A stretch of 64,000 nt of DNA from Micromonospora mirobrigensis (GTDB lineage: Bacteria > Actinomycetota > Actinomycetes > Mycobacteriales > Micromonosporaceae). Positions 46,101 through 53,293 of the stretch are shown here, in pieces (position 1 is the stretch's first letter; every line of letters begins with the position of its first letter). The notes under the pieces are model-generated. The model had not been told where the DNA came from and did not search any database. It worked only from the letters and a program-made list of their open reading frames with translations. Position numbers and translations under genes: made by a program. Location of the stretch: contig NZ_FMCX01000007.1 in assembly GCF_900091555.1 (NCBI RefSeq), positions 248,001-312,000 on the forward strand, given 5' to 3'.

Positions 46101-47034
46101 TCACCGGCAGCGCGCTCACCTCGCCGTCGGTGAGGATCCCGGTCAGCGTCTCGAACGCGGCCAGCAGCGAGGTCGGCGAGCCGGGCGGGTCGCCGAAGGT
46201 GGCCAGGGTCTCCTCGTAGGCGTAGAACGGCCGGTAGGGCACCTCCACCGCCGCCCAGTAGCGCCGGCGTTCCGGCTCGGTCATCCCGGAGGGCAGCCCG
46301 AGGAACCGGCGCATGGCCAGCGACCGGCCGGCCTCGGCCTTCTCCTTTTCGGCCTGGTCGACCCGCATCGGCACCGGCAGGATCCGGATCGGTCGGCGAC
46401 GGAACCGGTCCCGGACCGAGCGGGCCACCCCGGCCGCCCCCTCGATGCCCTGGTCGCTGAGGGTGAAGCAGTCGACCAGGGTGTCCGGCAGGTGCAGGGT
46501 GCAGATGTCGGCGACGTCGCTGAGGCCGGTGCGGCTGTCGATCAGGGTGTAGTCGTACTCGCGCTTCATGTCGGCGCGCAGCGCCTCGAAGAACTGGGCG
46601 CCGCCCAGTCGGTTGTAGAAGTTGTCCCAGTCCAGGCCGCTGACCGAGACGGCGTAGTCGCTGTTCTGCCGGCCGGCGGAGAGGAAGTCCAGGCTGCCGC
46701 CGTCGGGGAAGTCCCAGCGCAGCGAGAACGCGTGCCGGCCGACCCGGGCGAACTGCTCGACCCAGCGGTCGGGCCGGTCCACGGTGCGGGTGGTCTCCCA
46801 CTCGTAGTCGCGGATCATGTCGATGACGCCGCTGGTGTTCTGGATCGCCTCGGCGTCGAGGAACGGGTGGAAGAAGCGGTGCAGGCCGGGGGATTCCAGG
46901 TCCCAGTCGGCGACCAGCACCCGCCGGCCGTTGGCGGCCAGGATCCAGGCCACGTTGGCCAGCGCCATGGTCCGGCCCGTACCACCCTTGAACGAGTAGA
47001 ACGTGACGACCTGACCTTCGCGATCGTTGCTCAT
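43171..47034 (-). CDS. fxsT: FxsT-like protein: ParA-like ATPase, TIR-like, NB-ARC and TPR domains
   Basis: A 1287-residue protein of the FxSxx-COOH system. Residues 1-300 are a ParA/MinD-type ATPase with a deviant Walker A (FYSFKGGTGRT, 12-22) and LIDSRTG (165-170). Residues about 331-445 read like a TIR-like fold (DDQIVLRYAPEDAVWAEWLERVL...). An NB-ARC domain follows with Walker A GMGGVGKT (507-514), Walker B WLVVFDNAEE and LLTSRN, GDLPIAVAAAGAWL. From about 760 to the end are tetratricopeptide repeats with the recurring pattern LGPTHPHTL / LGEDDRRTLSAANNLA. This is a STAND-type sensor layout in which TPRs bind a ligand and NB-ARC oligomerises. It starts at the ATG at 47034, overlapping the fxsC stop (ATGA), and is the last gene of the operon. 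Confidence 0.88.
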   Translation of the reverse strand: MSNDREGQVVTFYSFKGGTGRTMALANVAWILAANGRRVLVADWDLESPGLHRFFHPFLDAEAIQNTSGVIDMIRDYEWETTRTVDRPDRWVEQFARVGRHAFSLRWDFPDGGSLDFLSAGRQNSDYAVSVSGLDWDNFYNRLGGAQFFEALRADMKREYDYTLIDSRTGLSDVADICTLHLPDTLVDCFTLSDQGIEGAAGVARSVRDRFRRRPIRILPVPMRVDQAEKEKAEAGRSLAMRRFLGLPSGMTEPERRRYWAAVEVPYRPFYAYEETLATFGDPPGSPTSLLAAFETLTGILTDGEVSALPVMVESVRERGKARFRRRAEAVDDQIVLRYAPEDAVWAEWLERVLSSAGMRVVDPGSAVGSAATPAPRTLTVVSPAYLATPPGGLPPREPSTGSTALAVYVADLRPLAEFPAQSATHLVNVSAETAVERVLRLVGRPVPAAAQGAPAGGTRYPGADPIVFNAPNRNARFTGREDDLAELRRQLQSGRSAVVLPVALQGMGGVGKTQLALEYVYRYRGAYDVVWWIVADPPQFVDTALADLGARLDVPAGPTLPDSVRNTLQALGRGRPHERWLVVFDNAEELEHIEQFLPQGPTGHVLLTSRNRAWGERANPIQVDVFDRAESVAHLAQRVPAISAEEADRVADALGDLPIAVAAAGAWLAETGTPVPDYLRLIERHGPSALSVEATWDLSLNRLRDQAPAAYRLLQLCSVLAPEIALELIYSDEMAAALVPYDPAVSERLVRGALVQQINRLALLKLDVQGGRIQVHRLLQAVVRDRMTTEEVTEARHQVHLVLAASRPRGDVDDPGTWPRLRMLWPHLEVSEALTCPEETVRQLLIDRVRYLWQRGGLNQADEFSRRVDEIWSAQATGPDGGAALPRQLLHLRFNRANILRSLGRFTEARDLDETVLAEQRQLLGELHPHSLMTAGSLAGDLRALGRYAEALERDRSTYASWVQVLGEDDRRTLSAANNLAASYRLVGDYRSARRWDDEVHQRRRLVLGPTNPYTLLSAVRLGGDLREAGEYEKSVLLLREVYDRYVQVLGGEDQLTLVAQVNLAVSLRSVGRPADAAPMFEAAYRTLTERFGPTNPDTVACRSSRAANLLAVNDEARALSEMAAVARAYEEELHLGPTHPHTLATLSNRSAAERALGRRSEARGTAGRAVDELRKVLGPDHPHTLAAEVNHAVCLAEEGEWAPARDRLRDTAGRLTHAIGATHPDTLRCLGDLALVAGRADAGAAEADVDAAADRLAEVIGQEHPSVQTLRERRLVVRVIDPNPF

Positions 47035-48290
47035 CGGTTCTCTCCGTGGGTACGCGGCGACGCCGGATCGTCGTGGGCGGGCGGCGGGTCGAGGCGGGTG
47101 CCGGGGCGGGGACGCGGCTCCGGCCCGTGCCGCAGGCTGGGGGGTGGCTGGGGCGGCGGCGGGAACTCCGTCACCGGGCCGTGTTTCAGGTACTGCCGGC
47201 GGGCCTCGGTGACCAGCGCGGGGATGAGGCCGGCGAACTCCGTCACGCTCCGGGCCTGCTTGACCTGGGGCACGCCCGCATTGTGCAACATGTCCGTGAC
47301 GTCCTCGGCGAGTCGCGTGGCGTCCTGCGGGTCGTCGCCGTCGGTGACCACCAGGGGCACCACCCAGGGCCGCAGCCCGCGTACCGCGCCGACCAGGGAA
47401 CCCACCGCGCCGGGCGCCGCGGCGAGCCACGGATCGATCAGCAGCACCGCCGGGCGCCGGTCGAGCAGCTCGCCCGCCCCGTCGAAGTCGACGGTCCGCG
47501 CCGACAGGCCGAGCCGTTCCGCGGTGCTCGCGGCGTACTCGGCGACCGGCAGCTCCTGCTGGTCACCGAAGGGGCGCCAGGACCGGCCGGTGCCGGCGTA
47601 CGGCCCGACGGCCCGGCCGGGCGGGAGCCGGTCGCGGGTGGGGGCCAGGACGGCCACCACCAGGTCCGGGTCGCCGGGCACCGGCCGGGCCACCTCGTCC
47701 AGGCCGGGCGCCCGGGAGGGGGCGAGCGGATGCCGCTCGGCGACGTCCACGATGTGCCGGGCCAACCCTTCCAACAGGTCCTGGTACGGGTCGGCGTAGG
47801 CCGACAGCATGCACAGCGCCCGGACGCCGTTCTCGGCGTACCCGGGTATCCGCCGGCCCCGCTCCAGGGCCGCCGCCAGCTCGGGGCCGGACTCGCCGTA
47901 CGGGAAGGGGATCCAGAGCACCGGGGCGACGTGCCCGGCCGGGTCGCCGGCCGCCCCGGCCGCGGCGAGCCGGGCCCGGAACGACTCCTGCTCGCCGAGC
48001 GCCCACGGGCGCCGGAAGTAGCCCGGGGAGTAGAGCGGGACGAAGACCTGCGCGCCGCTGATCGCCTCGGCCAGCGCGGCCTTCCAGTCCGCCCCGACCG
48101 GGATATGCTGGTCGAAGAAGCCGATCCGCATCCCGGGCGTCGGGCGGGCCCGCTCGGCGACGGCCGCGGACAGGTCGGTGAAGAACCGGCGTACCCAGAC
48201 GTCGGTGTCGGTCCGCGCGCCCTGCGGCGGCGCGGAGTGGGCGTAGCTGAGGAAGAAGTACGTGCCGGGGTCCGCGCCGTAGGGGCTCAC
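47031..48290 (-). CDS. fxsC: FxsC-like TIR-domain protein, long form
   Basis: A 419-residue protein. TYFFLSYAHSAPP at the N-terminus, GMRIGFFDQHIPVGADWKAALAEAISGAQVFVPLYSPGYFRRPWALGEQESF and the following strands form a TIR-like domain of about 190 residues. A second alpha/beta domain (DLVVAVLAPTRDRLPPGR ... LLDRRPAVLLIDPWLAA) resembles a receiver or flavodoxin-like fold, and the C-terminus is a proline-rich tail. No effector enzyme motif is proven. The GTG at 48290 sits behind GGGGAGGAG. Four-base overlaps with both neighbours show tight coupling within the fxs operon. Confidence 0.83.
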   Translation of the reverse strand: MSPYGADPGTYFFLSYAHSAPPQGARTDTDVWVRRFFTDLSAAVAERARPTPGMRIGFFDQHIPVGADWKAALAEAISGAQVFVPLYSPGYFRRPWALGEQESFRARLAAAGAAGDPAGHVAPVLWIPFPYGESGPELAAALERGRRIPGYAENGVRALCMLSAYADPYQDLLEGLARHIVDVAERHPLAPSRAPGLDEVARPVPGDPDLVVAVLAPTRDRLPPGRAVGPYAGTGRSWRPFGDQQELPVAEYAASTAERLGLSARTVDFDGAGELLDRRPAVLLIDPWLAAAPGAVGSLVGAVRGLRPWVVPLVVTDGDDPQDATRLAEDVTDMLHNAGVPQVKQARSVTEFAGLIPALVTEARRQYLKHGPVTEFPPPPQPPPSLRHGPEPRPRPGTRLDPPPAHDDPASPRTHGENR

Positions 48291-48946
48291 CGCTCCTCCC
48301 CGACGAAGAGGTTCCGCAGCTCGCCGATGCCGGCCGGGACCAGGGGCTCCACCCGGAACGACCGGTGGATCTCGACGATGCGCTGGGCGAGCCGCCAGGT
48401 GACCGCCTGGTACGCGTTCTCCATCCGCATGGTGAGCAAGCCGTAGACCCCTTCCCGCTCGTACTGCCGCACGATGTCGGGATCCGGCATCGGGGTGGGC
48501 GAGAACCGTTGGATGTCGCGGACCACCCGGGGCAACCGGGCGTCGTCCGTGGGCGACCAGGTGACCGGCACGATCGCGGTGGCGTGGCCCGGCCCGCCCC
48601 CGCCCTGCGGCACCAACCGGCGGCGGGAGAAGGCGTCCCACTCCATCCCGCACCAGGCGCTGCCGATCAGCGCGCTGGAGAGCAACGGGACGAAGACCTG
48701 GCAGGTGCCGGCGGCGCGCAGCAGCTCCGGGGTCCAGCGCTCGCCACCGGTCATGGCGCTGTCCATGAAACCCGCGTCGACGCCGGTCTCCGGGCCGACC
48801 AGCTCGCTGACGTGGACCGACAGGTCCTCGAAGAAACGCAGGACGGGATCGGTGGCGCCGGGGGTGGAACGGCGGAACGGCGGGCGCGAGTAGCTGAGGA
48901 AGAACAGCGGGGCCCGCGTCGAGGCGGGTGCGTCCACTGTGCTCAC
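48287..48946 (-). CDS. fxsC: FxsC-like TIR-domain protein, short form
   Basis: A 219-residue single-domain relative of the next gene: PLFFLSYSRPPFRR, GVDAGFMDSAMTGGERWTPELLRAAGTCQVFVPLLSSALIGSAWCGMEWDAF and IVPVTWSP match its TIR-like core strand by strand, without the second domain or the proline tail. The family is named FxsC in this system. The GTG at 48946 has GGAGG seven bases upstream. It overlaps the long form by four bases. A 52-base gap separates it from the acetyltransferase gene, the only real gap in the operon. Confidence 0.8.
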   Translation of the reverse strand: MSTVDAPASTRAPLFFLSYSRPPFRRSTPGATDPVLRFFEDLSVHVSELVGPETGVDAGFMDSAMTGGERWTPELLRAAGTCQVFVPLLSSALIGSAWCGMEWDAFSRRRLVPQGGGGPGHATAIVPVTWSPTDDARLPRVVRDIQRFSPTPMPDPDIVRQYEREGVYGLLTMRMENAYQAVTWRLAQRIVEIHRSFRVEPLVPAGIGELRNLFVGEER

Positions 48947-48998
48947 CGATGCGCCTCCGCCCTCCCCACGCGGCCGGACCATCAGCGTAGTCCCCACG

Positions 48999-49823
48999 TC
49001 AACGCCGGGCGCCCGGCCGGTTGGCGGTGAACCACACGACGGCGAGGTCCACTGTGGCGCGTACGGGCAGCAGTCGGGCCGTGGTGTCGCCGACCCGACC
49101 GTGGCGGACCACCGGCGTGGCGTCCAGGGCCGCGCCCAGCGCCGGGAAGTCGGTGTCGTCCAGGTCCAGCCCAGTGAACTCCAGCGGCACCCGCTCCCCG
49201 TCGACCTGCCGGTAGCAGTGGTAGCGGCGCGACGGCGGTGGCACCGGCAGCCGGTACTCGGCCAGGTGCAGCGCGGTGCAGGCCGCCCAGCCCACGCCGA
49301 GCAGCAGGACCAGGCCGTCGGCGTCGTAGAGCCGGGCCAGCGGGGACCGCTCCCCCAGGTGGCACTCCAGCTCGTGCCCGTCGGTGAACCGGTGGGCCCG
49401 TGACCCGAGGGCGGTGAACGAGGTCTGCGGGTGGTCGCTGCGGACCGCCCCGGGGGTGAGCCGGACGTGCTCGGCGAACGCACCGGTGCCCTCCGACGGC
49501 GTGGTCGCCCGGTCCCAGCCCGGCATCGCCGCGTGGTAGGCGGCCAGCTGCCGGAAGTCCAGGCCGGCCACGGCAGCCCGGTAGGCGCGCGAGGTGGTCG
49601 AGTTCCCCGCGTTCTCGGTGGGCACGAGCAGGGTGCCGGCCGGGCCGAGGACGTCCCACAGCGCCGCCGCCAGGGTGGCCGGCCCGCCCGGTGGCCGGCC
49701 CAGCCGGCGCAGCGAACAGTGCACGAGCACGTCCTGGCCGGGCCGCAGGCCGAGCGCCCGCAGGTCGGCGGCGAGCCGGGCCCGGTGCGCCGCCACCGTC
49801 GACGGGTCAGTCGCCGGCAGCAC
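48999..49823 (-). CDS. AAC(3)-family N-acetyltransferase-like enzyme within the fxs operon
   Basis: A 274-residue member of the antibiotic N3-acetyltransferase family. The acetyl-CoA/active-site pattern is complete: VLVHCSLRRLG, LLVPTENAGNSTTS, the catalytic histidine context RSDHPQTSFTALG, and SPLARLYDADGLVLLLGVGWAACTALHLAEY. In this setting the substrate may be the modified FxsA peptide rather than an aminoglycoside (inference from operon position). The GTG at 49823 has GGAGG upstream and lies 17 bases inside the 3' end of fxsB, so the two are co-translated. Confidence 0.83.
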   Translation of the reverse strand: MLPATDPSTVAAHRARLAADLRALGLRPGQDVLVHCSLRRLGRPPGGPATLAAALWDVLGPAGTLLVPTENAGNSTTSRAYRAAVAGLDFRQLAAYHAAMPGWDRATTPSEGTGAFAEHVRLTPGAVRSDHPQTSFTALGSRAHRFTDGHELECHLGERSPLARLYDADGLVLLLGVGWAACTALHLAEYRLPVPPPSRRYHCYRQVDGERVPLEFTGLDLDDTDFPALGAALDATPVVRHGRVGDTTARLLPVRATVDLAVVWFTANRPGARR

Positions 49824-52224
49824 GTGAGTCCTCCAGGGTGTCCCGCATCCGCCGGACGAACCGCTCGCCGGTCCCGGTGAGCGCCCCGCCGGCCAGCAGG
49901 GCGTCCAGGGCGTCTCGGGTCCAGTCCCGGTAGCGGGTGGCGTGCGCCCGGGCGACGTCCGCGCCGGGCCGGCCGGCGACCACCCGGGCCCGCCACACCT
50001 CGGCCACCGCCAGATGCGCGTACGCCCCCTGGAGCACCCCCTCGGCCGGCCGCGGGTCGGGACGCCAGGCGACCCGGGTCAGCACCGGCGAGGCGGGGTC
50101 GACGAGGTCGACCAGGTCGAGCAGGGCGCCGAGCTTGGCGTGCTGCCACTCGTGGACCAGGAGCACGGCCAGGGTCTCCGGGTCGGCGACGGGGGCCACG
50201 GCGACCGCGCCGAACGCCTGCCGGGCGGTGGCGCTGCGCAGCGGCGCCGCCGGGTCGGGGGCGAGCGGCACCACGGCCCGCAGCCCGGCGTCGAGCGCCC
50301 GGCCGTGCGCGGGCACGTCGCGGTGCGCGACCCGCCAGGCCCGGCCGAGGGTACGCGCCAGCGCGCCCGCCGCCGCGTCGTCCAGTCGGGGGGCCACCGG
50401 CTGGCCGTAGCAGTCCCGCTCCGGGTCGGTGTCCTCGATGTCGACCGTCGCGCCTGCCGCTTCGTCCCCGGCCGGCGGGGTGTCGAACGTCGCGTCGTCG
50501 ACCGGCGGGCCGGTGGCCGGTGCCCGGCGGGTGGGTTGCCAGCCGGGCGGTGGCGCGGCGGGCAGTGTCACCCGCCACTCCTGGGCGCCGGCCCGGATCC
50601 GGAAGCCGTCCGCCGTGACCGTCAACAGCGCCTCTCCCGCTCCGGGGACGGTCAGCCGGCCGAGGGTGGGGAGCAGGACCGCCCCGGCGCGGACCGGGAC
50701 CGCCACCGCCGTCTCGAACCCGGCACGGACGGCGGCCGCGGCGGCCAGGGCGGGCAGTGGATCGACCCCGGGCCCGCCGCCCGGGGCGGGGCGGTCGAGT
50801 AGGCGTACCAGTGCGGGGCGGACGAACGGGTGCGCCAGCACCGCGGCGACCACCTCGGGCGCGGTGGCGTCGAGGTCGGCCAGGAGCCGCCAGGCGGCGC
50901 TGTCGCCCGAAACGTCGCGCCAGGTGGCCAGGAGCGCCCGGGTGATGGCGAGCTGGGTGCGGGCGAGCAGGTCGAGCGCCTCCGGCCCGCCGTGGCCGCA
51001 AGCGAGCGCGTCGACCAGGGCGTCGGCGCTCATCGGCTCCCCCGCCCGCTCGGGCGGGACCGGCGGGGACGGCGGCCGGGCGGCGGCGCCGGGCGGGGCG
51101 GCGTCGATCGTGGCGATCAGCGCCCGCAGGTCCGCGCAGTAGACCGAGGGGTTGTCGAACCCGCCGCCGGAGCGCCAGCGGTGCGGATAGAGGCCGCCGC
51201 CGCAGCGGGCCACCACCGGGCAGGCCCGACAGGTCGCGCAGAGCCCGGCCAGCCCCTCCTGGCGGACCGCGACGCCGGGATGCCGGGCCGCCTCGTCGAC
51301 GGGGTGGCCGAAGACGTCCAGGTCGGTGCCGGCCGCGCCGTGGAACGCCACCTTGAGCGAGTCGACCTGCTCCCAACTGCCGTCGGTCTCCACCACCAGC
51401 AGGTCGGCCGGGGCGAGGCCGACCGCCTCGGTGCCGCCGCCGGTCGCTCCGGGGGCCAGGGCGTCGAAGAGCCGGATCGGCACCGGCCGGCCGTCGGCCA
51501 CCCAGCGCCGGTGGATCCGGCCCAGCCAGTCGGCGTACGGCGTCAGGGCGCCGGCCGGCCGCCAGGGCGGCCGGTCCCAGGTGGCGTGCGGCAGCAGCAG
51601 GTCGATCCGGGGCGGCTCCTCGGCCAGCAGCGCCGCGTAGACCCGGTCCGGGTCGTTGCGCACGTCGACGGTGCAGAGGATGCCGGCGTAGCTGGTCCGG
51701 AACTCCGGCCGCCGCAGCAGGGCCAGGGCCCGCCGGGCCTGCGGATGACTGGTGCCGCCGTGGGCGAAGACCCGGTGCCGGTCGTTCGCCGCCCGGTGAC
51801 CGTCGAGGGACACCCCCACCCTGACGTCGTACGCCGTCAGCAGCCGGCAGAACTCCTCGTCGAGCAGCACGCCGTTGGTCTGCATGCGCAGGTCGAGAAC
51901 CGTCCACGGGGCGATCGCCGCGCGCAGCTCGGCCAGCACCGTCCGCAGGCCGTCGACGCCGAGCAGCAGCGGCTCGCCGCCGTGCAGCACGACGTGCACC
52001 ACGGGCAGTCGGTGCGCCCGGGCGTGGTCGACGATCCGGGCGGCGGCGGCCCGGACGGTCTCCGGCGCCATCCGGGCCGGTCTGGTCCGCCAGGTCTGGT
52101 CGGCCTCCTGGTAGACGTAGCAGTGGTCGCAGCTCAGGTCGCAGCGACTGTGCACCTTGAGGACGTACTGGCTGATCGGCCGGGCGGGGCCGCCGATGTC
52201 GGCGACGCCGTGCCGGCCGGTCAT
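49807..52224 (-). CDS. fxsB: FxsB: cyclophane-forming radical SAM/SPASM maturase fused to HExxH domain
   Basis: An 805-residue peptide-modifying enzyme. The radical SAM cluster is Cys28, Cys32 and Cys35 (CDLSCDHCY), with GGEP at 82-85. SPASM-domain cysteines include Cys329, Cys332, Cys335, Cys341 and Cys363. After a proline linker (about 375-395) comes a C-terminal half found on FxsB proteins, ending in the metal motif HEWQH (691-695), the family reported as HExxH-type peptide hydroxylases. Related rSAM enzymes link the Phe ring of FxSxx to the Ser beta-carbon, making a three-residue cyclophane. The ATG at 52224 lies three bases after the fxsA stop. No plausible protease or exporter follows in the operon. 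Confidence 0.92.
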   Translation of the reverse strand: MTGRHGVADIGGPARPISQYVLKVHSRCDLSCDHCYVYQEADQTWRTRPARMAPETVRAAAARIVDHARAHRLPVVHVVLHGGEPLLLGVDGLRTVLAELRAAIAPWTVLDLRMQTNGVLLDEEFCRLLTAYDVRVGVSLDGHRAANDRHRVFAHGGTSHPQARRALALLRRPEFRTSYAGILCTVDVRNDPDRVYAALLAEEPPRIDLLLPHATWDRPPWRPAGALTPYADWLGRIHRRWVADGRPVPIRLFDALAPGATGGGTEAVGLAPADLLVVETDGSWEQVDSLKVAFHGAAGTDLDVFGHPVDEAARHPGVAVRQEGLAGLCATCRACPVVARCGGGLYPHRWRSGGGFDNPSVYCADLRALIATIDAAPPGAAARPPSPPVPPERAGEPMSADALVDALACGHGGPEALDLLARTQLAITRALLATWRDVSGDSAAWRLLADLDATAPEVVAAVLAHPFVRPALVRLLDRPAPGGGPGVDPLPALAAAAAVRAGFETAVAVPVRAGAVLLPTLGRLTVPGAGEALLTVTADGFRIRAGAQEWRVTLPAAPPPGWQPTRRAPATGPPVDDATFDTPPAGDEAAGATVDIEDTDPERDCYGQPVAPRLDDAAAGALARTLGRAWRVAHRDVPAHGRALDAGLRAVVPLAPDPAAPLRSATARQAFGAVAVAPVADPETLAVLLVHEWQHAKLGALLDLVDLVDPASPVLTRVAWRPDPRPAEGVLQGAYAHLAVAEVWRARVVAGRPGADVARAHATRYRDWTRDALDALLAGGALTGTGERFVRRMRDTLEDSRAAGD

Positions 52225-52227
52225 CCC

Positions 52228-52416
52228 TCAGATGGCGGAGTTGAAGCCGGCGACCGGCACGGCGACCGGCGGGGTGGCGTCGTGGGGCAGGACCCGGCGC
52301 CGGACCAGCGCGACCGTGTCGGGGTGCTCGGTGGCGACCCGGCCGAGCGGGGTGTGCAGGCTGCGCGTCAGGACGTCGAGGGACGGCGGAAGGTGACGGG
52401 AGGGCGTCTGGTCCAC
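52228..52416 (-). CDS. fxsA: FxsA: FxSxx-COOH precursor peptide
   Basis: A 62-residue precursor. It ends in AGFNSAI, so Phe58-Asn-Ser60-Ala-Ile matches the defining C-terminal FxSxx with a free carboxylate. The leader is helical (PSLDVLTRSLHTPLGRVA, TVALVRRRVL) with a Pro/Ala/Val spacer before the core, like other FxsA leaders. The GTG at 52416 lies seven bases after GGAG; longer in-frame extensions have no ribosome site. It is the first gene of the operon and immediately precedes its maturase, so it should be the substrate. Confidence 0.93.
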   Translation of the reverse strand: MDQTPSRHLPPSLDVLTRSLHTPLGRVATEHPDTVALVRRRVLPHDATPPVAVPVAGFNSAI

Positions 52417-52489
52417 AATGAGTCTCCGGGGGGCCCGGGCGCGGTAAGCGCGAGCGGCAGCGTAGCTCGAAGGGCTCTGATCCGTTGCC

Positions 52490-52518
52490 AGAATAGACAA
52501 GACTCGACCCGTTGTCAC
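52490..52518 (-). promoter_or_regulatory. Candidate promoter of the fxs operon
   Basis: On the minus strand GTGACA (52518-52513) and TATTCT (52495-52490) are 17 bases apart, a near-consensus primary-sigma promoter. The predicted start near 52483 gives a leader of about 67 bases to fxsA. Confidence 0.6.
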
Positions 52519-52570
52519 CGTCGGTACGGCAGCAGGCACCCGGCGTGGGTGCCACGAGGAGGAGCGCACC

Positions 52571-52804
52571 ATGTGTCGGAGCATCAAGACGCTGCGGGAG
52601 CCGTACGCGCCGGAGGTCACCCCCGCGGACATCGACGCGGCCGCGTTGCAGTACGTCCGGAAGATCTCCGGGTTCCGGGCGCCCGCCCCGCACAACGCGG
52701 CGGCCTTCGACGCCGCGGTGGCGGCCGTCGCCGCCGCCACCGCCACCCTGCTCGACCAGCTCGTGGTCCGTGGGGGTGGCCGGACGGCCGGCGCCGGCTC
52801 CTGA
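52571..52804 (+). CDS. DUF2277 family protein
   Basis: A 77-residue protein. MCRSIKTLREPYAPEVTPADIDAAALQYVRKISGF and the helical HNAAAFDAAVAAVAAATATLLDQLV are the DUF2277 signature, a small widespread family with no known role. GAGGAG stands just before the ATG. It is divergent from fxsA across 154 bases and probably unrelated to the peptide system. Confidence 0.9.
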   Translation: MCRSIKTLREPYAPEVTPADIDAAALQYVRKISGFRAPAPHNAAAFDAAVAAVAAATATLLDQLVVRGGGRTAGAGS

Positions 52805-52819
52805 CCACCCCGCCCGCGG

Positions 52820-53293
52820 TCAGGCCGCGGCGAGCACCGGGGCGACCGAGTCGGGCGCCCAGCGGGACCGCTGGCACCAGCCCCGACAGCGCGGGTCGGC
52901 CATGGTGCAGAGCCGCCGGTTGCTCAGCTCCTCCCCGTCGTCGGTCTCCAGCACGTCGAAGTGGACCGGGCGGACGGTGCCGTCCGGCGCCACCAGCAGG
53001 TGCCGGCCGGCGTCCAACGTGTCGTCGGCGAGCAGGCAGTCCCGCCCCAGCAGCCGGGCGAGCGCCGCGACGCAGGCCTGCTCGGAGAGGCGCTCGGGCA
53101 CGCCGTAGCAGTCCACCACCGTGCCGAACTCGCCCGGCGCCTCCCAGACGTCGCAGACCACCGCGTACGCGGGCAGCCGCACCGGGTCCGCGACCGCGAG
53201 GGGCATCACCACCCGGCCGAGCGCCTCGGCCAGCGCCGGGTACACCACCTCAGGGCGTGCCCCGTCGATTCTCCAGTTCCACAGCTCGGTCAT
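52820..53293 (-). CDS. Hypothetical protein with C-terminal cysteine cluster
   Basis: A 157-residue soluble protein that I do not recognise. It begins MTELWNWRID, has an alpha/beta body (PAYAVVCDVWEAPGEFGTVVDCYGVPERLSEQACVAALARLLGRDCLLADDTL) and ends in LCTMADPRCRGWCQRSRW, three closely spaced cysteines that could bind metal. GAGGAGG lies four bases before the ATG at 53293. It converges on the DUF2277 gene with 15 bases between, next to the fxs operon but with no obvious link to it. Confidence 0.6.
   Translation of the reverse strand: MTELWNWRIDGARPEVVYPALAEALGRVVMPLAVADPVRLPAYAVVCDVWEAPGEFGTVVDCYGVPERLSEQACVAALARLLGRDCLLADDTLDAGRHLLVAPDGTVRPVHFDVLETDDGEELSNRRLCTMADPRCRGWCQRSRWAPDSVAPVLAAA

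Noticed and set aside
42934..47799. A 1621-codon open frame on the plus strand opposite fxsT
   Set aside because: Same shadow effect. The minus-strand frame carries Walker motifs and TPRs, this one only repetitive Gly/Arg/Gln sequence.
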